Source of the DNA: Cristatella mucedo
Taxonomy: Eukaryota; Bryozoa; Phylactolaemata; Cristatellidae
Direction: 5' to 3'
DNA: 64,000 nucleotides
NCBI GenBank assembly: GCA_009760855.2
Contig: WPIO01000282.1
Location: forward strand, 10,001 to 74,000
A program made the position numbers and the translations under genes. Below are positions 47,961 to 60,160 of this stretch, piece after piece. The first letter of the stretch is position 1. Each line of letters begins with the position of its first letter. Below the pieces are notes generated by a model. It saw only the letters and a list, made by a program, of their open reading frames with translations, was not told where the DNA came from and did no database searches.

Positions 47961-50215
47961 CACGCTCGATGAGTTTGCAACTTTGACTTTGCGAACTGTG
48001 CGCCCCCGCCCAGACGGCCTATGGTTTACCACAGACATTAAAGTAGCCAAGTCTACTAACGGAAAGCTTGAAAAAGCATACAAAAGATCCGGACTAACTG
48101 TCCATCGACAGGCATATGAAGACTACTGTAGTTCGTACCAATCGATCCTAGCAAAGGCCAAGTCTAGCTTCTATAGAAACATTTTGGAATCACAGATGCA
48201 CAATCGAAAATGCTGATATCGACAGTAAATTATCTCCTCAACCGTTCCCAGATTAGCTCCTTAATTGATGATCCTAGTGATGATCTAGCCGATCGCTTCT
48301 CTCGATTCTTTGTGCAGAATATAGACAAGATCAGGTAATCCATCCCTGCGATGACAACCTCCCCACTAGAATGCTGTTCCTCGGTTCCTGGCTGCACTTC
48401 AATGTCTGCATTTAAGCAGGTCTCTAGTGATCTAGTCCTAGAGTTCGTATCTCAATCAAAGAAGACAACAAGTCCTCAGGACCCTGTTCCCACTGTCCTG
48501 CTCCGACGTTGCATTGATCTGCTGCTGCCAGGCATAACTAAAATCATTAATATGTCATTAGCCTCAGGTCATGTCCCAGCATCTTTCAAAAAAGCTGTAG
48601 TCAGGCCACTTCTCAAGAAAGCTGCACTAGACCAAGAGAACTTAAGCAACTACCGCCCAGTTTCCCTTGTACCATTCCTATCAAAGACACTGGAACGGGT
48701 CGAGGCGGACCAGCTGAATTCGTATATCGAAACCTAACACCTTGCTAGTAAATTCTAGTATGGCTTTAGAGCTAATCTCTCCACAGAGTCAGCATTGCTT
48801 AGGGTATACAACGACATCATTAGGAATGCAGACGTGGGTAGAGTGTCTCTGCTTGTTTTGCGTGATCTTTCGGCAGCTTTTGACACCATCGATCACAAAG
48901 TTCTTCTTGAGCGCCTCTCATCTCGCCTGGGCATCACTGGCACTGCTCTGCAGTGGTTCATGTCCTATCTCAGTGGGAGACTCCAGAGTATTGACGTGAA
49001 TGGACAAAGATCATATAAAGTACCTCTTAAATATGGAGTACCTCAGGGCTCAGTGCTAGGTCCGGTTCTTTTCACGGTTTATACCCTACCTCTTGCTGAT
49101 GTGATTGCCAAGCACAATCTAGGCTTTCACTTCTCTGCGGGTGACACTCAGTTGTACCTTTGCTTTGATCCATCCCAGCCTTCGAGCACCTCAACTTCTC
49201 TCAACTCATCAGCTGCATGCATTGATGACATCCGCTCACGGATGGCAGCAAATTTTCTAAAACTAAACAATGATAAAACTAACTTACTTGTTATGGGCAA
49301 ACTCAGTGTGATTCAGAGATTGGAACGATTGACTCTCAAAATTGGCTCTGCCAGCATATCTCCTGTTGAATCAGCTCAAAATCTAGGTGTCATATTCCAA
49401 AGCGACCTCTCGCTAGACGACCGTATCAGCTGCACAGTCAAATCCGCCTATTTTCAGCTTCATAACATTGCTAAAATTCGGGCTTGTTTAGATAAAGATA
49501 CCACATCTAAGTTGGTCCATAAATTCGTGACATCCGGTCTCGACTTCTGCAACTCACTCACTGCTCACTGGTCTACCAGCATGTGCGATCAGGCGATTGC
49601 CACTGGTGCAAAACTCGGCAGCTAGACTTGTCTGTCGCGAGCGTCGCAGTTGCCACATTACTCCACTTCTCGCCGACCTGCACTGGCTACCATTCAAGCA
49701 ACGGATTGACTTCAAGGTTTTGTCGCTCACTTTGAGGTCCCTTCATTCTATGGCTCCAGCCTATCTGTCAGATATACTACCCCATCAGGCCAAGCATCGT
49801 ACCACCGGCTTTTCGGAATCCAACAGTCTAGAAATACCTCGTACAAACCTTAAATCCTTTGGAGACCGTGCATTTAGCTCGTATGCTCCCACAGCCTGGA
49901 ACTCCCTCCCGACCTGCGTCAGAACATCCCCTGACCTGACCACATTTAAAAGGAACCTAAAAACACACCTATTTAGGACAGCATTTAGTGGGTCCCTGTG
50001 ATTCGTCCTTGATGTGCTTATGCGTGCTGACACTGTGCATGCTGCCACTAACCACATTCGCATGCTGACCCTGTGCATGTCACCTCTAACCATTTTATTA
50101 ATCTTGTTTGTCTGTCAAGCATGATTTCACTTACCATTCAATTGCATTTCACTTTGCAGCAAATGTAAAGCGCCTAGAGAGAGATTAAGTTCTCTGAGGG
50201 CGCCTTATCAGGTGA

Positions 50216-50241
<26 letters not shown>
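47008..50241 (+). mobile_element. LINE-A, most complete copy (3.2 kb, endonuclease + reverse transcriptase, dead)
   Basis: Order in plus: APE-type endonuclease remnant (LLALTETWL near 47,255; GDFNVHF near 47,585; stops and frameshifts between), linker (47,850-48,216), RT (48,351-48,737: YRPVSLVPFLSKTLERV; 48,795-49,600: LVLRDLSAAFDTIDHKVLL, GVPQGSVLGPVLF), thumb and C-terminal region (49,597-50,001), 3' UTR, and (ATT)n at 50,218-50,241. The architecture and microsatellite tail are those of CR1/L2-type LINEs of the Jockey superfamily. The catalytic motif is SAGD instead of YADD (49,134-49,145), TAA (48,735) and TAG (48,756) break the RT, and one base has been lost near 49,556 relative to arm 1. 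No first open frame (ORF1) is found, so the copy is probably 5'-truncated. Confidence 0.92.

Positions 50242-50246
<5 letters not shown>
50242..50246. repeat. Target-site duplication TACCA, right copy
   Basis: It lies directly after the (ATT)n tail; see the left copy at 47,003. Confidence 0.8.
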
Positions 50247-50247
<1 letters not shown>

Positions 50248-51515
50248 ACATGACTGAAACGTAATCCAGTGGAAAGATTGCCTTGGTTAGGGTAGCAATG
50301 GTATATATGAGTGGAACACTGAAATTGTAAGCTGCTTTAAAGCTGTTATTTTTTGCATTTACGATTAGTCAAAGGCCGCGCTTCACAGCTCAGGTCACGG
50401 GAGCCTTTTTTGCCACCTCAATTTCTGAGAAGCTTCGTGACTTTTTCGGGTAGGATTACGATCAGAAAACTTCATACATCTCATAATCTGAGTAGATATA
50501 AAGATGAATTTATGCATATGCATTCAATGCAACTGCAGGGTATATCGTTGCGACTTGAATATGTTCCTGGTAAAAAAAATCCATGTTCACGACTCGACAC
50601 TATTTTAATAATTTCAGGACATGTTGCTTCTACTTTTTCAAAAAGGTTGTGAGTCAGTCCAGTACCTGAGAAAACCAACTAGACCAAATGTATTGAACAT
50701 GCTTAAGCCCAGGCTACATACTTCTCTTCTCATAGAACACAGTGGCACCAGAAGACTGACTAGCGATTATTCGGGCCTAAGGAGATCGCCGTTGAATTTG
50801 CACAGAACATCTAGGTGCCACGTTCCAATGTGACCTTTCATCCGACGAACAGATCTAGTCGGGAGTCAAGTCCTTCTACTTTCACCTTCATAACTTTGCT
50901 AACATTTGGGCTTCCTATGACAGGTGCACTACATGTAAATTGATTCGTGCCATAATGACATCCCATCGAGACTCCAGTAACTCACTGTTACCCCGACTAC
51001 CTGCCTGTCCAGTCACACGTCTAGAGTTGTTGCAAAACTCGGCAGCTGGTCTTTCTGTCGAGAGCGTTACAGTTGCCACGTGACATAGCTATTCACCGAC
51101 CTCTACAGACTCTCAGCCAAGCAAAACATCGACTTCAAGGTTCTACCGCTCACTTTCAGGACCCTTTTTTTTTCCACTCAATACTACCTATGAGAACCAC
51201 TCAGCCACGAGTCGTACTTGCCGCTTTTCAGAATCTACTTAGGTGCTGCAGAAGACGTGCGTATTATGTATTGTGGCCGACTGAAGCATTCTAGGGTGTA
51301 TTACATGTTAGACTTGTAGTCGAGTGAGCACTTCAGCGGAAATCGCATTAAGAACCGTTCAAGTTTAAGCTATATAAAGAAAATATCCATCGTGTCTTGC
51401 TGATACGGGCTAGCTGTTCTCTAGGTGACCACTGCAAATGCAAACCCATGTACCCCACGCCCACAGCTTAAAAGCCTGTCCAACGTATTGAATGAAGTAT
51501 ATTTATATTAGCACT
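50247..51515. repeat. 3' flank of lectin C
   Basis: This mirrors 41,272-42,540 and is homologous to 26,960-28,221 of unit copy 1. It holds the same old LINE-like stretch at 50,830-51,150. No host gene is seen. Confidence 0.65.
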
Positions 51516-53031
51516 TCAGCAGATCTGAGATTCAATGCATCTCTGACAAACGAACCCCAATTTCATAGAGGACAAGTTGTCATTCCATGCGTATGTAGGG
51601 CTAGAATACATTTGAACCGAGTATTCACCAAGGCCCTTATAATTGTTCGGTTCGTCTTGTGCCCAGTTACTGTACTGGTATGGTAGCGATCTAAGTGCCT
51701 TGCAGCCACAGTCCCATCTCCACCAGTTTAGAAGGGGGTTATTAGCGACTCGGTTGTACGTCAAGCCGATCCAAACGGATAATCCCTGGAATCCTACAAC
51801 ACAGGAACTTTACATGGGATATCCAAACGACGGGTGGCAAAGTGTCATCTTCGGCATTCGTCTCTAAAATAGGAGGCCGTCAACGATTCTCTACACTGTG
51901 CAGATTACAAGTCTATAGCCACGAAACACGAACTGGACTAATAATATTTCGATGACAATTCAGTGTCGTTTACCTGCCGTAGTTTGGAGAAAATTTTCTA
52001 TCTCATTCTGCTGCAGCTGGCTATCAATTCTGGCCAAAGTCAAGCCTCGTTTGTGGCACTGGCTTCGTGCTTCATCGTAAGTGGACAAAGTATTAAAGAA
52101 TTGAAACGATGTAGATCTTTTTGAAATACCTTCTTTTAGTGCTGAAAAAAGCACGAGGCCTGTTAAAAGCATTTTCCACTATGGAGATTCATTATTTGCA
52201 CATCGAGAATGGGCTGATCTTTTTTCGCTATCTGCAAGCTTACGATAGATTCTAGCAATGGTAGTTACCTTGGCCATAGCAGTGAGGTCTTTACAAGATT
52301 CCTCATGTTTAAAATCTAATAGCAAAACCAGAGCCTGATCTCACACGTGCGTATGGGCCAAAGTAAGCTAACAATTCTGATTGTGTGCAAACTTTAAGCA
52401 GCGAAAAGCATGTTCTCTAATACTTCGGGTAGTGTCGTTGTACTAGTGGGCGATATATACAATATTCGTGGATTCCAACTAATCGGGCAGGTACCGTTCG
52501 TTGCATTGCGCAATAATACTATAGAATGCAGATTTGTGTAAGAATATTACACTACCAAGATAGGCGCTTTTACATTGTTGACAGCAGCTCTGGAATTTCG
52601 CATACACCGGCAAACAGGGCTCAGTAGTTGCAGACAATTTTCAAAGGCAGCTCTGTAGCCAATGAGAACTTGGACTTGTCACAGGCGGTCATCTGAACGT
52701 TGCTCCGGCAGACACAAAGAAATAATAAATTACGAGAAATCACACTAGCTACTCAAGGATATGACAACTCGTCAGAATGAGGAGTGACTTTCTAGCTTCA
52801 ACTTACATTCGGTCTCAGAGTTTACAATGCCGACACTTGAAGTATCAAGATCGTCAGTCCCGATGTCCTGAGGAAAGAACATGAGCGAATGTATCGTTGT
52901 TGCTCTTAACTAACACGTGCTGATGAAACAATGGGTCATGGAAAGCAACGAAGCTCTGGCATGCTACTTACATTGTAGGCTTCACTCTGACCGACCAAGA
53001 GCAGGGCACACAGTAGGAGAGCCGACATCAT
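51516..53031 (-). CDS. Secreted C-type lectin C, intact, palindrome twin of B
   Basis: Coding exons on the minus strand are 53,031-52,972, 52,867-52,807, 52,141-51,974 and 51,793-51,516. Splice sites and phases equal those of lectin B, and the product is again 188 residues. I find one residue difference, Ala89 in B and Glu here. The signal peptide, C-type lectin domain, EPN and WND calcium motifs, missing long-loop cysteine pair and DCGC insertion are all preserved. The gene converges with lectin B (3' ends facing, ~10.2 kb apart) and diverges from D. Because even introns are nearly identical to B, short reads could not separate the two copies. They may be expressed as one dose-doubled gene. 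Confidence 0.9.
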
Positions 53032-53205
53032 GCTAGCCTGGTTTCTATATGTCAATATAAGTTTAGTTAGAGAAGCAACATATACAAGTGCAGCAGTCAA
53101 CTTGGCAGAGCTGCTAGGTTCAAGTGTTTAGTAGGTAACACTTCTTAGTGAATACTTACTGTGCTTCCACTGAAGGTGAGCCTGACGGTATTCGAACTTG
53201 GTTTG

Positions 53206-53212
53206 TTATATA
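53206..53212 (-). promoter_or_regulatory. TATA box of lectin C
   Basis: TATATAA on the minus strand is the mirror of 39,574-39,580. The leader-exon donor (GCACA before GTAAGT) follows at 53,160. Confidence 0.5.
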
Positions 53213-53448
53213 CTAAGATCTTGAGCCTTGGAGCAAATCGTTAAGCAAAATCCAAATCAGATTTGCTGGAAAACCAACCACCAGCATGGCTGTGACACCC
53301 TGACAACGAGATCATAGTAGTGGTTCCTTGACAGGTTGCCAAATGCGAGATGCTTGATTGCAGGGATTCCCATAGTACTATTTTCTGAGTTATCTTTAGT
53401 CGAGTTTCGCGATCTCATCTCTGCTTGAGTTTCGGGTTTTGGGGTTTG

Positions 53449-53968
53449 CCGACAAATAAGGTAAATCTGTAACTAGTGACAAGACCTGTCGTCCAGCATG
53501 CTCTTATCTAAACCAGCTAACTTGCTGTGCAACCGGGTAACCAAAACAAAGAAACGACAGACCAGTCGTCTCAGCCAGTAGCTTGATGGTAGTGGATTCT
53601 CTCAGTTATGTCTGCAACCTAGCGGTTGCTCGATTGCGATCCTAAATCTTGTCGCTGCGAAGTGATTTTCAAGCACAGTAACACGTATCTAATCAAGATA
53701 TTATTAGTGGCTGTGGAACGGCATCATAAAAGAACTTGGAAAGTAAACAGATGGATCCTTTGTGTACGGACTTTCCGTCACCACGAGCAACTAGTAATGA
53801 GGGTTGAAAAAACTTTTATTGGTGGAATTTCAACTCTCGATACTAACCGAGGCTAGGGTCGCCATCCAAACCCGATGTCCTTATGCAAGTTTCGTGTGTA
53901 ATTGCACACAAGCAAAGGTTCAAACGGATCTGCAGTCGCCAAATTGCTAAACGAGCACTGTACGGTCT
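53449..53968. repeat. ~520-bp insertion upstream of lectin C (absent from A and D)
   Basis: This is the mirror of 38,818-39,337. Flanking sequence (gggtt on the left, cttaattgagtattgag on the right) is continuous in locus A near 30,200. The frame at 53,626-53,856 is open in both arms but unrecognised. Confidence 0.6.
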
Positions 53969-55890
53969 AATTAAACTGAAAAATTCATGAGTACTTAATT
54001 GAGTATTGAGTCTGTGTTGATTTACATTACCAAGGTCAGATTTAGGTAGACTAGAGTATGTCACAAATATATAGATAACTTACACTAAATTGGGCATTCT
54101 ATTTGATCGGCAACATGAACACGATTTCTCGTGATGTCTGGAACCGTGCAACGAAATGCATTTTTCTGCAAAAAGCATAGCATTCGAAGAAGATATCCGG
54201 ATTACCTGCTAACCAGCTTAAAAGACCATCACCAGGAATGTTTTGTATTCGAAATCTGGGGATTCCATTTATTCCACAAGCTATGCATTATTGTAGGAGA
54301 CACAACATAGTTTTTGCGTGACTCATAACTAAACGCATTATGCAAAAATGGGCAATACAGGTTTTTGCGTGATACTGCCAATGAAAATTACTTGACTTTT
54401 CTTAAGTCAAGGAATACGCCATGGCTATTGAGAACTTTCATCGCCATTCAACGCTTTCACGTTGCACATTCCTGTGCTGTTGTTGTAACAAAGACACTCG
54501 CTTTTAGTGCTTCGGGTGTAAATGTCATAACGTGTAGACAGGAAGGTGGAGAGCCACAGCACTAGCGTTAAGCACGTGGCTTCCTAAATGTACGAGTAGC
54601 CAACCCTAAAGTAATCTTCGCTTATTATTATGCTGCTACAAAGACACACCAGTATGAACAATTGAACGTTTAAGACGGTGTTCTAAGCATGTTAAACACA
54701 GTGCTCGATGGTGGCTGGGGCTTGTGCGACTACTAATAGCCATTGGCGAAGCTGCATTGGTAGAGACATGTGGGCGTTTGTTTGCATTGCGAATCTTTGT
54801 GGTTTGTGATTTTTTACAAGCAAGATACCTAGCTTTATAGCACGTCTGCAAAATGCATACGCCCATTATAGATAACACAACGTGACATGTAGAACACCAA
54901 CACACCAAGCCCCGTCTACGGCTTCTTACTCTGCATTTACATTTACGTCTGCACATGCTGATAGAGGGAACGTAACATAATTGGATATTAGCAATCGACG
55001 GCCACGAACCGACACTATATATGAGTCACAGCGTTTTTATACCACACTCAGTATTGGCAGGATATACATCTAGGAAATGCACTTAACAATTTGTCTACGT
55101 TGTCTCCCTAACAATTGTCTTTCCCTCAAACTTAGACCAGAAGGTGACCAATAAATAACCGCTTGGTTTTGCAAAGACTCTCAGGGATCATTGATGTAGT
55201 AATTGAGAGTGTAGTGGTTGAACTGGCTGCGACGTAGTCACCGTACCAAAACGGCAGGACCAAGCGGGCAGCATGGTATGTGGCCACTCCAATCGGCAAC
55301 TCACTTTTCAGGTCTGCATTGTAACCTGCATTAAAGCTTGTGAGTTTTCAAATGCCCGCCGATGACTTCCCTCCGATCATGAGCCATTTCAGGCAGCCGT
55401 AGCCGTGCTCGCAACAAATCCCGAACCTCTTGAGTTACTGAGGCTGGATTTGACGAGATCATTTCCGGTCGGTAGGTACTTTTTTCGAATGTCGTGAGTC
55501 CTTAGCGAGATTGCGGATTAAGTTATATTCTTTCTAGTATCCTGGTGGCTGACCAGGGCATCTTTTAAGAGAAATGTCGCACTGTTTGTCCGCGGCAGGG
55601 TTTATAATTTTTCGGCAATAGCCATCACTGCTTTCCAAATACATATCCTAGAACGAGGTGCTCCTATTTCATTCTGCCGAAGCAATTATCAACAACCCGT
55701 GAACACGATAGACTGCCCTAATACGCGAGCTTATATTCGGCCAGGAAAACTAGTAGGCGAACAAACATTAAACGAATACCTACCTGCTTCGTAAACATTT
55801 TCGTCCAATCAGCCTATTTCAGGAAAGGATAACAATCTTTTTTCCTTTACTTTAGATTCAACTTGGTTGCAAAAAACAAGTTACCCGAGC
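53969..55890. repeat. Block H upstream of lectin C
   Basis: This is the mirror of 36,901-38,817. No supported gene is seen. The cttttaagagaaatgtcg / cgcggcagggtt segment near 55,565-55,605 is conserved in all four H copies and at 22,865, which makes it a good anchor for counting units. Confidence 0.65.
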
Positions 55891-55899
55891 CATTTTGTA

Positions 55900-58760
55900 G
55901 GCAAAAAATACTGACGCACTTTCTTCACACGCTGTACGGGAAACGTAATCGACTGTATGGTTGTAGCGCTCCCACTATCAGGTAGCACAACACGGCCCGA
56001 GTTAACGTGCACATGTTCAGCAAGCCTTTACGATAAGTGGCAGTGGGCGTAGTGTCTGAATCCACACGCACATAAGGCATTCAATGCTTTACAGCCAAGC
56101 AACCGTCAGGTTAATTAATTTTAGCATCATTGAAGAAGCACGACGTCAATTGCAAGCATGCTTAGCGCTCATTGGAAGAATTAGTGTGGGATTGACTGGC
56201 ACCGTGGTGAGAACGACCGTAAAGCTTGCTGCCAAAAGGCGAAAAGTAAACTCGCGAATGTACAAATGCATGTAGCTAACTGCAACTTTACCCCAGTCAA
56301 CCTGCACGATTCGGCTACATTATTATAACATCTACTAGCAGCCGGCACTTCATAAGCAAGCATTTGCTCTGTAAGCACAAATCACGAAGACCCGGTGAAT
56401 TATGTAAGAAGCTGGCGTGGTGTAAGATTTTTTCCAAATTTACTAATGTCATTGGACGTTGGGACGTGCATCATAGCATCAAAGTGAGAAAACATATCTA
56501 GAAGATACATGGCTAACCGATTGGGGTTAGAGCATGAGCTTGAACAATTCTTCGGCACTGGTTGACTTTTTCTGACAGTGAAGCTCGTGCCGGAACATAA
56601 AGGGTACTGTAAGGAAGCTACAGAACCATAGCATGTATTCGCTGCTTGATTATAAGCCGGTGCACGTCGGCAAAAAGTGGTCAGAGTGACAACTGTGATT
56701 TCACGGTTGACAAGTATCGCTTCGCGGCTTCACACCAACCGTCGATGCGTAATTGCACAGGCAAGTTGACTAGGGTAGTAATGGTTGGCAGGAATAGACA
56801 CAAGACAGTAGGATTATTATCGACCAGTTTTCATAGTAGAAACCCTGTCTAAGTAAGAACCATCTCTTAAAAACGCTTTTAAACCGCTTAAAAAATGTAA
56901 ATTTAACCATGAAACTAACGTGACCATTTAATACACTATACCTTTAAAAATTGTACCTAGATTGAGTGAGTATTCAACAGGTCGAAGCTGGTGGTTTCAA
57001 TAATAAATATTGTTTTTCTCGTTTAATGCAACACATTATTCGGCCATAAATATAAATTCCAAGTATCGGTTTCGTAAAACTAGGGTGTGGAGTAATCAAT
57101 GTGTGGATTTCATAAACTATTGAGGAAATGTGTGGGACAATCGAGTCATAAGGGACGGATCAATTGTAAAGTTAAATTGACTGTAGCCTAGCAACAGTTT
57201 GCTCCCTAAATCGTGCTCCGCCATTACAGTGGCAAGAAGATGGATATTGTCTGTGAAAAGACGCCGAGCAAGTAGAGAGACTTGAGGTAGTCCTTACTTT
57301 TGACCTTGCTGTCGCAAATCTTTGTCGTTTCACCTAATAGTTCAGAGTATGCCATGGAAATAGGACCTAACAAATGGTAAAAAATATGCTACCTGATTTC
57401 ACAGCCTCTTCGCTGAGCGACATAAGAGCCTATAGGCTTATATTTCCATTGGAAGAGGTAATAAGTAATAACTGATTGCACGAGTCAACTCACGACCTTA
57501 GTGCCAATGCTGTAAGGGAGCAACCACCTTGGCCCTAGGCCGCCCTCCCAGTTCACAGAACCATTGCAGGTCAGAGCCAGTAATGCACTGGTGACAATGC
57601 AGGGTATCTCAAGAAGATCCTAATGATCAATACTGTCAAACTATGAGAAAAGCGTGAGAAGATTGTGCAGACGATTCTACCAATTTTAACAGCAATGTGA
57701 GATGGTTGTTTATCCCAAGCAGTTCTGACTCTGACAAGGATAACCGTGAGCCCACACTGAAACTTACTACCAGGTGGTAAATTGGTTTAATATAGGAGCC
57801 TAGCAGGTCTGCAGCAATTTCCTGTAGGGTCTTCGATTGTAGTGGAAGAAAGAAGACGGACAGCCGCGGCTGAGTTTTCTCGGTCCATTTTTTGTTTTCT
57901 TATTATTGGCCATCATGATCGCCTAGTTGCATTATGAGATAGGAAAGGACCTGAGGCGGGGTACTTATTTTATTGGAATCTTCCATGAAGTATTGTATCA
58001 GATCTGACCATCCTGAAAGGATTAAAAAAACTGTCAGCCTATTTCATAGGAGATAGGAAAAGAATGGGGAGGCTAAAACCTATGGGTTTGGAATCTGCAT
58101 GCATTGAATGTCGCAAATCTGACAATCCACAAGGATGACTACAATAAAAAAGTTCCAGCATCATCCCAAGTCTTCGTTGACACGGCCTATGAAACGTCAC
58201 GAATACAATCGCAATCTGTCGGTTATATAATGGGTGCCTTCAATGATGCATAGGAAATCGGGCAATTCACTTCTGAATTAATAAAGACGTAGCAGTTTAT
58301 AGAAGAAAGTGACTAAGTCATCGAAGGATCAGTAAGTAAGGGAGCACACTCTGGAGAGGTTAAGGGGTCGATTTATGATAGACATCGACCACTTTTGATT
58401 TCGGGTGTGTGATCAGGAATATTTCTTGTAATAGGTAGATTGGCGTTTTCCTAGGATCGACGGGCATGTCCAAAAACGTAGGTAGTCTCCAGTACTGCTG
58501 ACGTTTCACTGTTCCGTACGATCGTCTTACACTCTTTACCCAGCTTGGCCGCGGAGGCTTGCACATGTGGCCAGTTTCGCACATGCAGACACCTAAGTAT
58601 TCTACCAACGATTATAAGTAATATTATAAGTTGTGTGTCATTGGCGATTGAGATGTTTTCGCGACAACAGCATTTTGTCGTTCTCATTGTGTCAACAGTA
58701 GAGTTGTTATGGTCTCAATTTCAAGCCACTGATTTCAGTGACAGACTGAGAAAGTGAGGT
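55900..58760 (-). mobile_element. Decayed LINE-A-like element (T/R) between lectins C and D
   Basis: This is the mirror of 33,000-36,900 with two deletions: ~223 bp at 56,319 and ~425 bp near 58,713 (the latter removes endonuclease remnants). It reads 3' UTR to endonuclease from left to right, so it is in minus orientation. No coding potential. Confidence 0.72.
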
Positions 58761-60160
58761 TCTATGGCCACTGCACCTTTTGCGTCCAATAGTATCTTTA
58801 TCACCACACACCGATCAAGGGAATCTTTCATAGTAGCATTGATAAGTACCAAAATGCAGGCAATTTGTCATCAGTCTACCACTATAGCGGCTATTCTGCT
58901 CCTGTTTTAAAACTTTTGGGTTAGAGCCTCTTTACCACTCACGTGGGATGATCCAGCCATACTGCTGGTAGTATTCTGGTAATATGACTGCTCGATTGTG
59001 CGTCTGGGCATAGCAAAAACAAAAATTGTCAAAGCGGTGTTTCATGATTTTAGTGCACAACTGCACACTGGCAGCAATTTGCGTCTGAAACAAGTTTATT
59101 GAATTATAACTTGAGACCGTTCAGCATAATTTGTAGATGTCCCTGGAGGTATCCAGTTTCAGAAAAACCAATGAGCTGTGTACAATCTGTCACAGACTGA
59201 CCTAATCATTTCGGAAAAAGCTCTCGTCAGCGTAGACATGAAGGACATCATAGCATCTTGTTATACTATCATCAGTAGCAACGTTAACAGCTTGCCTCAA
59301 TGAGAATGCTATATGTGTTTGCAATATAGGAGAGCCTCGTCTGTTCCCTTTCAATATATCTCCACGGAGTTGAAAGGTGCCGTTCAGTTATTCATACTAT
59401 CACTGACGACATAGCCACCATGCATAGGAGGAGTACAAAAAGTGACAGATGGTAGTAAAAACAGATGAGCTGATGCACAGTTTGTTCTGCTGTGCATGCT
59501 GTCTCTGTGACAATCATGCAAATCCAGTTCCAGTTCATTCTTGTTGCTGATCTCCAAAAACTCTTGCCACTGTCTGCAAGTTGTTCAGAATAGCTAGCAG
59601 CTAGCAGAATTAATTGAACCAAAAACTGAGTAGTATTATTACCTAAGTGGAAGGACTTTACGAACATACAACGGAAATTAATCAACTTAACGAACGCACC
59701 GGTGCAATTTAAATCCAGGAAGTCAACCCACTCTTTCTGTTGCGAGTGTATGCTGTTTAGGGCAAGTAAGACACTCGTTTTGCTGCCAATCTGTGTTTTC
59801 CCAAATAAGGCTAGAATAGCTGTTATGTGACCCCCAAATCGGTGAAGCTTCTACCATACATGGCTGACACGTAATCAGTGGGAAAAGATGCCTTTGTTGA
59901 GGTAGCAATGGTATAGCATGACATAACACTGAAGTTGTAAGATTCTTCAAAGCTGTTATTTTTGCATTTAGATTCAGGCCAAAGTGTAGCTTCACAGCTC
60001 CGCTCACCGGAGCCTTTTTCGCCACCTCATCTGCTGAAAAAGCGTCACGACTTTTCGGGTGGGACTACGATCTCACAGCTTCATATATCTCCTAACTGAG
60101 TAGATATAAAGTGCATGCTAAGCATATACATTTAATCAACTGCAGCGTATATCGGTTGCG
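58761..60160. repeat. Unit flank R, error-rich copy, with LINE-A empty site
   Basis: It is homologous to 45,890-47,007 and, reversed, to 31,932-33,340. The uninterrupted LINE-A target cttctaccatacatgg is at about 59,848-59,863. Many single-base indels relative to the mirror. No gene. Confidence 0.7.
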
